Assembly (NCBI RefSeq): GCF_029937755.1
Contig: NZ_JAPYPG010000001.1
Span: 744,001-808,000, forward strand
DNA: 64,000 bases
DNA from: Henriciella sp.
Lineage (GTDB): Bacteria; Pseudomonadota; Alphaproteobacteria; Caulobacterales; Hyphomonadaceae
Direction of reading: 5' to 3'
Shown here: positions 37,173 through 45,784 of the stretch, piece by piece
Layout of the letters: every line of letters starts with the position of its first letter
How positions within the stretch are numbered: the stretch's first letter is position 1
The notes under the pieces: generated by a model
What the model was told of the DNA's origin: nothing
Databases searched by the model: none
What the model saw: only the letters and a program-made list of their open reading frames with translations
Program-made: the position numbers and the translations under genes

Positions 37173-37785
37173 GTTTCACCTCCATGATTTTCAGAATGAC
37201 CCCGGTCTCACTTGTCCGACTCGGAATCGCCTCATAGGCGAGAGTCCAGTATTCCTGCGCTTGCGTCAATTCTTCTCGCCAGTGTTCCCCCTTGAAAAAG
37301 AAAGCTGTTGCGCCGCGGTCAATCCAGGGCGCCGCGTAGCTGATCAACTTCGACAAGGGGGCCAGGGCGCGCGCTGTAATAAAATCAGCGCGTTCCCCGT
37401 TAACCGCCTCGATGCGCTTGTTTATTGCACGTGCCGGCAGGCCGAGCTCTGAAATAACCGCGCTGAGAAAGGCGCACTTCTTTCCGACCGATTCGACCAT
37501 ACTGACATGGCCATCACCGCCGACAGCCTCGCAAGCCAGAACAATTCCGGGAAAGCCGGCGCCGGAGCCAATATCGACAATGCGTGAGCCGTGACCCATC
37601 AGGGGCAGAAGTTGGGCACTGTCATAGACATGCCGCGCCCAGATTTGATCCATCTCCCTGGGGCCAATCAGGTTCATGCGCTGGCGCCATTCACCGAGCA
37701 TGCTGACATAGCGCTCCAGCCGGAGCTGTGTTTCACGTGAAACACCGAGCGCCGAAAGCGCGTCCTTCGCTTCGTTTTCCGTCAT
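37165..37785 (-). CDS. rsmG: 16S rRNA G527 N7-methyltransferase RsmG (GidB)
   Basis: A 206-residue SAM-dependent methyltransferase. The SAM-binding motif VDIGSGAGFPGIVLA and the preceding NLIGPREMDQIWARHVYDS block identify RsmG. FITARALAPLSKL is the catalytic-region strand. A perfect parS (37729-37744) is embedded near the 5' end and encodes GVSRET. It is followed by parA with an 8-bp overlap and is preceded by mnmG with a 2-bp gap. Confidence 0.96.
   Translation of the reverse strand: MTENEAKDALSALGVSRETQLRLERYVSMLGEWRQRMNLIGPREMDQIWARHVYDSAQLLPLMGHGSRIVDIGSGAGFPGIVLACEAVGGDGHVSMVESVGKKCAFLSAVISELGLPARAINKRIEAVNGERADFITARALAPLSKLISYAAPWIDRGATAFFFKGEHWREELTQAQEYWTLAYEAIPSRTSETGVILKIMEVKRV
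37729..37744. other. parS site 1, perfect (in rsmG)
   Basis: TGTTTCACGTGAAACA, identical to the consensus ParB-binding 16-mer, within rsmG and 557 bp upstream of the parA start. Confidence 0.97.
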
Positions 37786-37787
37786 AC

Positions 37788-39662
37788 CTATCCCGCTGCG
37801 CGCTGAGGCCGCCGCCGCTTAACATGGGCAAGCAAGGTCAATAGGGCGCCCGGCGTCACACCTTCGATGCGGGCCGCCTGGCCAAGCGTCGCCGGGCGTA
37901 CAGTCTCAAGCTTGGACCGGACTTCATTAGACAGGCCACCCACTCGGCCAAAGTCCATGTCCGCGGGGATTTCCAAATTCTCGTCACGACGCAATTGTTC
38001 CACGTCTGCTTTTTGCCGCTCGAGGTATCCCGCATAGGTCGCTTCGATTGCAAGCTGCTTGCGATGATCCCCCGAGATGTCAGCAACCTCCGGAAAAGCG
38101 CTGGCGATATCGCTGAACGAAATATCGGGGTAAGCGAGATAATCCCAGGCGCTCCGTCTCTGGCCATCCTGATTGACCTTCCAGCCCTGTTGCGCCGCCT
38201 CATTGGGCGTCATCACGAGAGACCCGAGAAGGGCCCGTCCTTTTTCCAGACCCTGGTGTTTCACGTGAAACATTTCGGCGCGTGGTGTTTTGACCAGCCC
38301 CAGCGCTACCCCCCGGCCAGTCAGTCGCTGGTCTGCATTGTCAGCGCGAAGCGCCAGACGATACTCGGCGCGTGACGTAAACATACGATACGGCTCACTC
38401 ACGCCATGGGTTACGAGATCATCGATAAGCACGCCGATATAGGCTTCTGCCCGATCAAATACCGCAGCTTTTTCGTCACGAACAGACCGTGCTGCATTCA
38501 GTCCGGCAACGAGACCCTGAGCCCCCGCCTCCTCATAGCCTGTCGTTCCGTTGATCTGCCCCGCAAGGAAAAGGCCTGGCATACGTTTGACTTCCAGGCC
38601 ATGATTCAGTGCCCGCGGATCGACATAATCATATTCGATTGCATAGCCGGGCTGAACAATCTGCACCCTTTCGAGGCCCTCGATCGTACGGATGAAGGCT
38701 TCCTGGACGTCCGTTGGAAGAGATGTCGAAATGCCATTTGGATAGACCGTGTCATCGTCCAGCCCTTCGGGCTCCAGGAAAATCTGGTGGCGTGTCTTGT
38801 CCGCAAAGCGATGAACCTTGTCCTCGATTGAGGGGCAGTAGCGCGGGCCCTTTCCGGCGATCGCCCCCGAATAAACTGCGGAGCGACCAAGATTTTCAGC
38901 AATGATGCGATGGGTCTCTTCATTCGTATACGTGATACCGCATGAAATCTGCGGAACATCGATCCGTTCGCTCAGGAAGGAGAAGGGCACAGGGCTCTCA
39001 TCGGCGGGCTGCATTTCAAGGCGGTCCCACTCGATGGTCTTACCGTCCAACCGTGCCGGCGTCCCTGTTTTCAGGCGCCCCATCGGAAGGTCCAACCGGT
39101 AGAGCCGATCGGACAGACCGATCGCCGGCTTCTCGCCGATACGGCCTGCTTCAATCCGCTCTTCCCCGCGATGGATAATGCCTTTCAGGAAGGTACCTGT
39201 TGTAATGACGACAGCAGCGGCGCGGTAGTGCTCACCCGTCTGACCGATCACACCAGCAGTGCGGCTATTCTCTACAATCAGATCTTCAACGCCGTCTTCG
39301 ATCAGCGTCAGATTTTCATAATTCGCCAGCTCCGATTGCATCGCCTGACGATAGAGCTTGCGGTCGATCTGCGCGCGCGGTCCCCAAACGGCTGGCCCTT
39401 TGGAGCGGTTGAGCAGACGGAACTGGATGCCAGCCTTGTCGGCCATTCTGGCCATAACCCCGTCAAGCGCATCAATCTCGCGAACGAGATGGCCCTTGCC
39501 GAGACCGCCAATCGCCGGGTTGCAGGACATCTCGCCGATTGTCGAAAGCTTGTGCGTGATCAGAGCGGTACGGGCGCCGGTGCGCGCAGCCGCCGTCGCG
39601 GCTTCGCAGCCAGCATGTCCGCCGCCAACAACAATTACATCAAAATCAAATGCGCCTGGCAT
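37788..39662 (-). CDS. mnmG: tRNA uridine-5-carboxymethylaminomethyl modification enzyme MnmG
   Basis: A 624-residue FAD enzyme that with MnmE makes cmnm5U34 in tRNA. The N-terminal FAD motif is [14 protein letters not shown]; further signatures are [38 protein letters not shown] and the [15 protein letters not shown] block. A perfect parS (38257-38272) forces the peptide MFHVKH. Partner mnmE is directly upstream on the same strand. Confidence 0.97.
   Translation of the reverse strand: MPGAFDFDVIVVGGGHAGCEAATAAARTGARTALITHKLSTIGEMSCNPAIGGLGKGHLVREIDALDGVMARMADKAGIQFRLLNRSKGPAVWGPRAQIDRKLYRQAMQSELANYENLTLIEDGVEDLIVENSRTAGVIGQTGEHYRAAAVVITTGTFLKGIIHRGEERIEAGRIGEKPAIGLSDRLYRLDLPMGRLKTGTPARLDGKTIEWDRLEMQPADESPVPFSFLSERIDVPQISCGITYTNEETHRIIAENLGRSAVYSGAIAGKGPRYCPSIEDKVHRFADKTRHQIFLEPEGLDDDTVYPNGISTSLPTDVQEAFIRTIEGLERVQIVQPGYAIEYDYVDPRALNHGLEVKRMPGLFLAGQINGTTGYEEAGAQGLVAGLNAARSVRDEKAAVFDRAEAYIGVLIDDLVTHGVSEPYRMFTSRAEYRLALRADNADQRLTGRGVALGLVKTPRAEMFHVKHQGLEKGRALLGSLVMTPNEAAQQGWKVNQDGQRRSAWDYLAYPDISFSDIASAFPEVADISGDHRKQLAIEATYAGYLERQKADVEQLRRDENLEIPADMDFGRVGGLSNEVRSKLETVRPATLGQAARIEGVTPGALLTLLAHVKRRRPQRAAG
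38257..38272. other. parS site 2, perfect (in mnmG)
   Basis: TGTTTCACGTGAAACA, identical to consensus. On the coding strand it encodes MFHVKH. Confidence 0.97.
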
Positions 39663-39714
39663 TCGTCGCTCCGCTCGTCTGCATTTGAGTGCTAGGGGCG
39701 CCGCTATACATCAT

Positions 39715-39741
39715 CTCCGCCTCCAAACACAGGGGGCGGAG
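39715..39741 (-). terminator. Strong GC hairpin directly after mnmE, no U tract
   Basis: CTCCGCCTCC (39715-39724) pairs with GGGGGCGGAG (39732-39741) as a ten-base stem with one G-T wobble and a 7-nt loop. It abuts the mnmE stop and precedes mnmG by about 50 bp. Without a T run on the minus side it may be a pause site, RNA-stability element or Rho-assisted stop rather than a full terminator. Confidence 0.4.
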
Positions 39742-41064
39742 TCATTTCCCGATACAGAAGGAAGAAAAGACAGCCCCTAGAATTTCTTCGACACCGATCT
39801 CACCAATCAGTCCAGACAATTGCCGGGAGGCCAGACGGACATCTTCGGCGACCAGTTCCGCCCCGCCGCCGTGCTCAAGAAGGTTAAGAGCATGTTTCAC
39901 GTGAAACAGTGCGGATTCCAGAGCCAGCCTGTGGCGCCGCCGTGTAATCAGGGGCGCTCCAGCAGATCCGGCCCTGTTGCGGATAACCTCGGCAATGCGC
40001 GCCTCAATCTCCGAAAACCCCTCGCCCGTGAGGGCCGACATCGTCAGAACACCCTCCGGCCAGGATCCGGACTGAGCAAGATCGCGCTTGTTCACGATCA
40101 GGAGGTCATCCGCCGGACAGTCCGAAAAGTCCGGATTCTCGTCGGCTGATCGCAGCTGAATTCGCAAATCCGCCGAGGCCGCCCGTTCCTGGGCGCGGCG
40201 CACGCCTTCCGCCTCGATCTGATCGGCCGCTTCGCGCAGCCCGGCCGTATCAGCAACCCAGGCAATCTGGCCACCAATCTTCAGACGAACCTCAACCACA
40301 TCACGCGTTGTCCCCGGAATATCCGAAACGATAGCGGCTTCCCGGCGAGCCAACCGGTTAAGCAGCGAGGATTTTCCAGCATTCGGCGGCCCGACAATCG
40401 CAATGTGAAACCCCTCGCGAATCCGTTCACCGACTTCATCATCCGCGAGTGCTCTCTCGAGGCTTTCAGCGATCAGCCGCAGCGCCGCCTCGACGGGCCC
40501 ACCTGTCTCATCCGGGGCATCTTCCTCGTCCGGGAAGTCGATGCTCACTTCGAGCAAGGCCAACACATCCACCAGGCCCGCGCGCCATTCCGCATACTGA
40601 CGCGACAGCCGGCCCTCCAGCTGGTCGAGTGCCAGCGATTTCTGGGCGCGCGTTTCCGCGTCGATCAGGTCTGCAACACCTTCCGCCTCGACCAGGTCCA
40701 TTCGCCCGTTTTCAAAAGCGCGGCGTGTGAATTCACCCGGTTCGGCCAGACGTGCGCCCAGCGCGCAGATCGTATCCAGCGCATGGTCGATAACCGCCGC
40801 GCCGCCGTGGAGATAGAGCTCGGCTGTATCCTCGCCCGTATAGGAGTTGGGGCCCGGCATGAACACGGCCAGGCCCTCATCGATTGTGTCACGTGAAACG
40901 TCGAGGAATCGGCCAAACACGGCGCGGCGCGGCTTTGGCACACCCCGTTCTAGAACAGACGCGCAAATCTCACGGACTTTCGGCCCACTGATCCGGACAA
41001 TCGCAATTGCGGATGGAGGCGGCCCGGAAGCGAGCGCGCAGATCGTGTCGCGCGCATCGGTCAT
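39742..41064 (-). CDS. mnmE: tRNA modification GTPase MnmE
   Basis: A 440-residue GTPase. An N-terminal formyl-THF-binding domain (SGPKVREI, GPNSYTGEDTAELYLHGG) is followed by a helical domain split by the G domain. The P-loop is GPPNAGKSSLLN, with DIPGTTRD and DTAGLRE, and the C-terminus is the catalytic CIGK. The protein carries two parS footprints: ALFHVKHAL (perfect site) and DVSRDT (imperfect site). It forms a complex with MnmG, encoded next. Confidence 0.97.
   Translation of the reverse strand: MTDARDTICALASGPPPSAIAIVRISGPKVREICASVLERGVPKPRRAVFGRFLDVSRDTIDEGLAVFMPGPNSYTGEDTAELYLHGGAAVIDHALDTICALGARLAEPGEFTRRAFENGRMDLVEAEGVADLIDAETRAQKSLALDQLEGRLSRQYAEWRAGLVDVLALLEVSIDFPDEEDAPDETGGPVEAALRLIAESLERALADDEVGERIREGFHIAIVGPPNAGKSSLLNRLARREAAIVSDIPGTTRDVVEVRLKIGGQIAWVADTAGLREAADQIEAEGVRRAQERAASADLRIQLRSADENPDFSDCPADDLLIVNKRDLAQSGSWPEGVLTMSALTGEGFSEIEARIAEVIRNRAGSAGAPLITRRRHRLALESALFHVKHALNLLEHGGGAELVAEDVRLASRQLSGLIGEIGVEEILGAVFSSFCIGK
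39893..39908. other. parS site 3, perfect (in mnmE)
   Basis: TGTTTCACGTGAAACA, identical to consensus; encodes LFHVKH in the C-terminal part of MnmE. Confidence 0.97.
40885..40900. other. parS-like site 4 (in mnmE), two mismatches
   Basis: TGTGTCACGTGAAACG differs from consensus at positions 4 and 16. The coding strand reads as VSRDT. The TCACGTGAAAC core is intact, so ParB binding is plausible but weaker. Confidence 0.65.
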
Positions 41065-41067
41065 GGC

Positions 41068-42366
41068 CTAGTTCTTCATGGCCTCGAAGAATTCGTCATT
41101 GGTCTTGGTCTGACGAAGCTTGTCGAGCAGGAAGTCCACGGCATCCGAGGTGCCCATCGGATTGAGGATACGGCGCAGGATATAGATCTTCTGCAGCTGT
41201 TCCTTCGGCGTGATGAGCTCTTCCTTGCGGGTACCTGACTTCATGATGTCGATGGCCGGGAAGGTCCGCTTGTCGGCGATCTTCCGGTCGAGGACGATTT
41301 CCGAGTTACCCGTGCCCTTGAACTCTTCGAAAATCACTTCGTCCATCCGCGAGCCGGTATCGATCAGGGCTGTCGCGATAATTGTCAGCGAACCGCCGCC
41401 TTCAATATTCCGCGCGGCGCCAAAGAAGCGCTTCGGACGTTGAAGCGCATTGGCGTCGACACCGCCAGTCAGCACCTTGCCGGAACTCGGAACGGTCGTG
41501 TTGTAGGCACGGCCCAGACGCGTGATGGAGTCGAGCAGGATAACCACATCGCGGCCATGCTCGGCCAGGCGTTTGGCCTTTTCGATCACCATTTCAGCAA
41601 CAGCCACGTGGCGGGTCGCCGGCTCATCGAAGGTCGAGGAAATAACCTCACCCTTCACCGAGCGCTTCATGTCCGTCACTTCTTCCGGGCGCTCATCGAT
41701 CAGCAGGACGATGAGATAGCAGTCCGGGTGATTTTCCTCGATCGAGGCGGCGATGTTCTGGAGAAGAACGGTCTTACCGGTCCGCGGCGGCGCGACGATC
41801 AGGGCGCGCTGGCCCTTGCCGATCGGCGAAACGATGTCGATGACGCGGCCGGAGCGGTCTTTCTTGGTCGGATCCTGGCTCTCCATATGGAGACGCTCTT
41901 CAGGATAAAGCGGAACCAGATTGTCAAAGTGGACTTTCTGGCGTGCCTTTTCCGGTTCCTCGAAATTGATCGAGTTCACGCTCATCAGCGCGAAATAGCG
42001 TTCCCCGTCGCCAGGCTCCTTGATCGGGCCTTCAACGGTATCGCCGGTTTTCAGGCCAGCCTGCTTCAGCAGCTTGGGATTGACATAGATGTCGTCCGGC
42101 CCGGGAAGATAGTTCGACTCCGGCGAGCGCATGAAGCCAAACCCGTCGGTCAGGACTTCGAGAACACCGCGACCGATGATCGTAATATCGCGCTCAGCGA
42201 GTTCCCGGAGGATGGCATAGAGCATGTCCTGCGTTCGGAGCGAGGAAGCGTTCTCAACCTCGAGGCTTTCGGCATAGGCAAGCAGCTCGGTCGGGCTCTT
42301 GGCTTTCAGGTCGCGCAGGTAAACGTGGCGCTGGTCGTTTTCGGATTCGATGACGATGTCGGACAT
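41068..42366 (-). CDS. rho: Transcription termination factor Rho
   Basis: A 432-residue hexameric RNA helicase. ATG 42366 (MSDIVIES) is chosen, as the ORF-track extension is unlike Rho. The RNA-binding OSB fold contains [21 protein letters not shown]. Walker A is [12 protein letters not shown], with [13 protein letters not shown] and [13 protein letters not shown], and the Q/R-loop region is near [15 protein letters not shown]. Rho next to the origin region is common in alphaproteobacteria. The leader between rho and hemJ is 140 bp. Confidence 0.97.
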   Translation of the reverse strand: MSDIVIESENDQRHVYLRDLKAKSPTELLAYAESLEVENASSLRTQDMLYAILRELAERDITIIGRGVLEVLTDGFGFMRSPESNYLPGPDDIYVNPKLLKQAGLKTGDTVEGPIKEPGDGERYFALMSVNSINFEEPEKARQKVHFDNLVPLYPEERLHMESQDPTKKDRSGRVIDIVSPIGKGQRALIVAPPRTGKTVLLQNIAASIEENHPDCYLIVLLIDERPEEVTDMKRSVKGEVISSTFDEPATRHVAVAEMVIEKAKRLAEHGRDVVILLDSITRLGRAYNTTVPSSGKVLTGGVDANALQRPKRFFGAARNIEGGGSLTIIATALIDTGSRMDEVIFEEFKGTGNSEIVLDRKIADKRTFPAIDIMKSGTRKEELITPKEQLQKIYILRRILNPMGTSDAVDFLLDKLRQTKTNDEFFEAMKN

Positions 42367-42506
42367 GGATGCTCTGATAGGGTCGTCCGGCCGGTATGGC
42401 TGGAGAAAAGCTGTATCGGGAAGCGCGCCCACCCAGGACGGGCAGCGACTATATGGCCCCGCTTATGATCCTCGAAGGCTCAATCGTCAAGAGTGGAAGT
42501 CCAGCC

Positions 42507-42932
42507 TCAGAAGGGACGGACAATCACCATGATCACAATAACGATCAGGAGGATAAACGGTACCTCGTTCATCATCTTCAGTCGCTTGGCTGAAACGGTT
42601 TCGCCCCGGTCAATTTTCTTGCCAACCGAGATGAAATACCCGTGCAGCCCCGTCAGGATCAGGACAAACAGAAGTTTCACGTGAAACCAGCCCATCTGAA
42701 GAAGCGCCGGATTCATGACCACCATCGCAATCCCCAATACCCAGACCAGGATAACCGATGGTGTCAGAATGATATGGCGAAGCTTGGTCGATGCCGACTT
42801 CATCGTCTCGAAGAGCGGTTCGCCCGGTTTCGATCCAAGCTGATGAAGCTTGTAACGCGGCTGGATCAGCATGCCGGCCATGAAGGCGACGACAAAGATA
42901 AGATGAAGAGCCTTGACCCAGAGATACGCCAT
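42507..42932 (-). CDS. hemJ: Protoporphyrinogen IX oxidase HemJ
   Basis: A 141-residue membrane protein with four hydrophobic helices. The conserved His in ALHLIFVVAFMAGM and the QPRYKLH block match HemJ, as do WVLGIAMVVM and LHGYFI. It oxidises protoporphyrinogen IX to protoporphyrin IX in the inner membrane. It follows hemE on the same strand, giving a small heme module beside the origin. A parS-like core (42673-42688) encodes WFHVKL. Confidence 0.85.
   Translation of the reverse strand: MAYLWVKALHLIFVVAFMAGMLIQPRYKLHQLGSKPGEPLFETMKSASTKLRHIILTPSVILVWVLGIAMVVMNPALLQMGWFHVKLLFVLILTGLHGYFISVGKKIDRGETVSAKRLKMMNEVPFILLIVIVIMVIVRPF
42673..42688. other. parS-like site 5 (in hemJ), core perfect
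   Basis: AGTTTCACGTGAAACC keeps the 14-bp palindromic core GTTTCACGTGAAAC; only the two outermost bases differ from consensus. It is the parS closest to the origin, about 1.3 kb from hemE's start. Confidence 0.85.
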
Positions 42933-42955
42933 TCAATTGTTCCGTATACTGTATA

Positions 42956-44002
42956 TTATTTGGCAGCCTGCGCCCGCACGAGCTCCACAACCCGCTCGAC
43001 ATGCTTGATCGGGGTCGTCGGCAGGACGCCATGCCCAAGATTGAAAATGTGCGGGCGGTCCCGATAGGCATCGATCAGTTCGATCACCCGGCGTTCCATC
43101 TTGTCACCGCCGGCCATCAGGAGCAGGGGATCAAGATGGCCCTGGACCGGGAAATGGTCCGGCAATTCACGATTGACGAAAGCGGGCGAGACCGCCGTAT
43201 CGAGACCGACTGCGCTGACACCCGTTACATCAGTATAGGCTGGCAACATGGTTGCTGCCCCACGCGGAAACCCGATAATCGGGACGGTGACGCCGAGCTC
43301 GCGCAGACGAACAACCAGTTTCCGGTTTGGCTCGATGACGATCTGTTCGAACACATCGTCGGCGAGCCCTTCCGCCCAGGATTCGAACATCATCAGGGCA
43401 TCCGCCCCCGCTTCGACCTGTGCGGCCATATAGTGCGCGGTCACTTCGACAAGATCATCCAGTAGAAGATCCAGCCCGGCCGGATTTTCATGCGCCCACA
43501 GGCGCGCGGTATTCTTGTCGGTGCCACCACGGCCTTCGATCGCATAAAGTGCAACGGTCCAGGGCGCGCCGGCAAAGCCGATCAGCGTCTTGGAGGGATC
43601 AAGTTTCTCCTTCACGCGAGAGACTGTTTCGTAAACCGGGGAAAGCCGTTCTTTCGCAGTCTGCACAGGCACCTTGTTCAGGCGACCGCCTGGAGAGACA
43701 GGCTCAACGATTGGGCCAACGCCCTTCTCGAACCGCACACCCTGTCCAAGCGCATCAAGTACGAGAAGAATGTCCGCAAAGAGGATGGCCCCGTCCATGT
43801 CATAGCGCTGGATGGGTTGAAGCGTTGCTTCCGTGGCAAGGGACGGCGTGTAGCAAAAGTCCAGGAAGTTCTTCGCTGTGGACCTGAGCTCCATATATTC
43901 GGGCAGGTGACGTCCTGCCTGCCGCATCATCCAGATGGGAACTGGGTCCCTGCGATTGCCCAGCAGAACATCCAGAAGTGGTTTTTGCGCACTGTCAGCC
44001 AT
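42956..44002 (-). CDS. hemE: Uroporphyrinogen decarboxylase
   Basis: A 348-residue enzyme converting uroporphyrinogen III to coproporphyrinogen III. ATG 44002 (MADSAQKPLLDVL) follows a GAAGGGAG ribosome site; the ORF-track extension runs into the origin region and is not family sequence. Signatures are PIWMMRQAGRHLPEYM, the catalytic Asp region ILLVLDALGQ, FAGAPWTVALYAIEG and the FESWAEGL block. hemE flanking the origin is the Caulobacter arrangement. Confidence 0.97.
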   Translation of the reverse strand: MADSAQKPLLDVLLGNRRDPVPIWMMRQAGRHLPEYMELRSTAKNFLDFCYTPSLATEATLQPIQRYDMDGAILFADILLVLDALGQGVRFEKGVGPIVEPVSPGGRLNKVPVQTAKERLSPVYETVSRVKEKLDPSKTLIGFAGAPWTVALYAIEGRGGTDKNTARLWAHENPAGLDLLLDDLVEVTAHYMAAQVEAGADALMMFESWAEGLADDVFEQIVIEPNRKLVVRLRELGVTVPIIGFPRGAATMLPAYTDVTGVSAVGLDTAVSPAFVNRELPDHFPVQGHLDPLLLMAGGDKMERRVIELIDAYRDRPHIFNLGHGVLPTTPIKHVERVVELVRAQAAK

Positions 44003-44132
44003 CTGGCTCCCTTCAAACTCCAAACTCGAATTTCTGCTCTTATCATTCTTAAGCGCTGGAAATCGTGGACAAACCGTCTCAGGGCGGGTTGTCACCATGA
44101 ATTCCACAGCGAGTCCAATTCTGCGGTGAAAA

Positions 44133-44147
44133 TTTACCTTCTGTTAA
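44133..44147. promoter_or_regulatory. CtrA-type box in oriC, one mismatch
   Basis: TTTA-CCTTCTG-TTAA has correct N7 spacing and one mismatch to TTAA-N7-TTAA. Its centre is 31 bp, about three helical turns, from the next box. Confidence 0.6.
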
Positions 44148-44163
44148 GTCTTTGGAATCGCCG

Positions 44164-44178
44164 TTAATTCCTCGTTAA
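44164..44178. promoter_or_regulatory. CtrA-type box in oriC, perfect
   Basis: TTAA-TTCCTCG-TTAA, exact consensus, followed by CC. A GAATC methylation site (44155-44159) lies between the two boxes. In Caulobacter CtrA bound at such boxes blocks initiation. Confidence 0.75.
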
Positions 44179-44222
44179 CCATTTGAGAGACCCGGCTGAT
44201 TGGAACAAGGCAGGAATTCCGG

Positions 44223-44296
44223 CTGTGGGACTCGTCGGCATGTGGATTTCCGGTGAATGATTGTGGGGAAGATTCTCTACCCACAGCGTGTCCACA
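44223..44296. other. Cluster of DnaA-box-like sequences in oriC
   Basis: TGTGGATTT (44241), CTACCCACA (44277) and GTGTCCACA (44288) each keep the CCACA core and differ from TTATCCACA at two positions. CTGTGGGA (44223) and TTGTGGGGA (44261) resemble the weaker Caulobacter W-type boxes. None is a perfect match, as is usual in Caulobacter-type origins. Confidence 0.55.
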
Positions 44297-44357
44297 GGGG
44301 TTGTCGATTTCCTCAGGACGCTGCAGGTTCGCGCGAACCAAGAGGTCCGGAGAATCG

Positions 44358-45191
44358 ATGCGTCCGAGCATATACTTCAATGTCCATCTCGTCTCCGATT
44401 CTACAGGCGAGACGCTGAATGCTGTGATGCGTGCTGCCGCCGCGCAGTTCGAAAACGTCATCCCGCTAGAACACAATTACTATCTCGTTCGTTCCGAACG
44501 ACAGCTTGAGCGTGTGATGCGCGACATCGAAGCGGCCCCCGGCGTTGTCTGGTTCACCATTTCGGACGAGTCGCTTCGCATGAAGCTCGAGCAGTTCTGC
44601 CGGGCCAACCAGATCCCGATGCTGGCAGTGCTGGATGCGTCCATCCATCTTCTGAGCCGGCATCTTGGCGTGGCCGCGACAGACCGTGTCGCCGGCCAGC
44701 ATGCGCTGAACCAGGAATATTTCGAGCGGATCGAGGCCATCAACTTTGCGCTCGCCCATGATGACGGGCAAAATCTGCAAGGGCTGATACATGCCGATGT
44801 GATTCTTGTCGGGGTGAGCCGGACCTCGAAGACGCCAACCTGTGTCTATCTCGCCAATCGAGGCGTGAAGGCGGGGAATATCCCGCTTGTGCCAGGCGTT
44901 CCGCCGCCGCCTGTCCTGGATGAACTCGACCCGGATAAGGGCCCGCTGGTCATTGGCCTCAAGATCGGCGTGGAGCGGCTGGTCCAGATCCGCAGCCAGC
45001 GCCTGATTGCGCTGAACGAGACCTCGACCACCGACTACACCGATGAAGAAGCCGTGCGCGCCGAGGTGACGCAAGCCAGCCGGCTGTTTCAGCGCAAGAA
45101 GTGGACGATGATCGACGTCTCGCGCCGTAGTGTGGAAGAAACCGCGGCGGCCATCCTCAATAAGCTCAATGAAAAACGAGGCCAGGGATGA
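44358..45191 (+). CDS. PPDK/PEP-synthase regulatory protein (PPSR, DUF299)
   Basis: A 277-residue bifunctional kinase/pyrophosphorylase that in other bacteria controls pyruvate phosphate dikinase or PEP synthetase by Thr phosphorylation. ATG 44358 starts MRPSIYFNVHLVSDSTGETL, the standard beginning; the 35-residue ORF extension lies in the origin. The nucleotide-binding loop is VGVSRTSKTPTCVYLANRG and the SRQR-like C-terminal LVQIRSQRL block follows. It is the RP001-type gene next to the origin and leads an overlapping operon with maf, aroE, coaE and dnaQ. Confidence 0.92.
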   Translation: MRPSIYFNVHLVSDSTGETLNAVMRAAAAQFENVIPLEHNYYLVRSERQLERVMRDIEAAPGVVWFTISDESLRMKLEQFCRANQIPMLAVLDASIHLLSRHLGVAATDRVAGQHALNQEYFERIEAINFALAHDDGQNLQGLIHADVILVGVSRTSKTPTCVYLANRGVKAGNIPLVPGVPPPPVLDELDPDKGPLVIGLKIGVERLVQIRSQRLIALNETSTTDYTDEEAVRAEVTQASRLFQRKKWTMIDVSRRSVEETAAAILNKLNEKRGQG

Positions 45192-45784
45192 GCACGGCCG
45201 TCATTCTTGCTTCGGGCAGTGAAAGCCGGCGAAACCTGCTGGCCAATGCCGGTGTGGCCGCGACCGGTATCAAGCCGAATGTCGATGAAGATGCCGCCAA
45301 GGCTGCCTTCCGCGCTGAGCGGATGCGTGTGTCCGATCAGGCGATGCGGCTTGCCGAACTGAAGGCGGTAAAGGTCTCTCGAGGGCGGGAAGGCCTGGTT
45401 ATCGGCGGCGACCAGATGCTGAACCTTGATGGCGAGGCAATGGACAAGCCGGTTGATATGGATGAAGCGGCCAGCCATTTGCGCCGTTTCTCCGGCAAGA
45501 CGCACCGGCTGGAAACGGCCATTGTGATTGCCGAAAATGGCGAGCCGGTCTGGCGTCATCTCACCTCACCAAAACTGACGGTCCGGCCGCTTACGGACGA
45601 CTACATCCAGACCTATCTGGACATGGCCGGTCCGGACATCCTCAAGACGGTCGGGGCCTATCAGCTTGAAGGTTTCGGGGCGCAACTCTTCAGCCGGATC
45701 GAGGGCGACTATTTCTCCATCCTCGGACTACCCCTGCTGCCCCTACTGGATTATTTGCGCACAAGAGGCGTAATAGCGTCATGA
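45188..45784 (+). CDS. maf: Maf-family nucleotide pyrophosphatase
   Basis: A 198-residue Maf-like house-cleaning enzyme that hydrolyses non-canonical or modified nucleoside triphosphates. It opens ILASGSESRRNLL, with the metal/substrate motif VIGGDQMLNLDG, the FSGKTHRLETA block and GAYQLEGFGAQLFSRIEGDYFSILGLPL. SESRR in place of SPRR is a minor variation. The ATGA start overlaps the PPSR stop, and its stop overlaps aroE. Confidence 0.93.
   Translation: MSTAVILASGSESRRNLLANAGVAATGIKPNVDEDAAKAAFRAERMRVSDQAMRLAELKAVKVSRGREGLVIGGDQMLNLDGEAMDKPVDMDEAASHLRRFSGKTHRLETAIVIAENGEPVWRHLTSPKLTVRPLTDDYIQTYLDMAGPDILKTVGAYQLEGFGAQLFSRIEGDYFSILGLPLLPLLDYLRTRGVIAS

Larger units (their letters stand above)
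44003..44357. other. Predicted chromosomal replication origin (oriC, Cori-like)
   Basis: A 355-bp gap, the longest gene-free stretch in the window, between divergent hemE and the PPSR gene. In Caulobacter the origin lies between hemE and RP001, its PPSR-type neighbour. Visible parts are an AT-rich stretch (about 44123-44185) with two CtrA-type boxes and DnaA-box-like 9-mers at 44241-44249, 44277-44285 and 44288-44296, plus short CCCACA/TGTGGGG variants. GANTC sites are at 44111, 44155, 44229, 44271 and 44352. Flanking genes point outward and parAB with six parS sites are close. Function is inferred from synteny plus motifs. Confidence 0.85.

Noticed and set aside
41440-42468. 342-residue open frame antisense to rho
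   Set aside because: Mirror of the rho gene in GC-rich DNA; no domain, poor start context.
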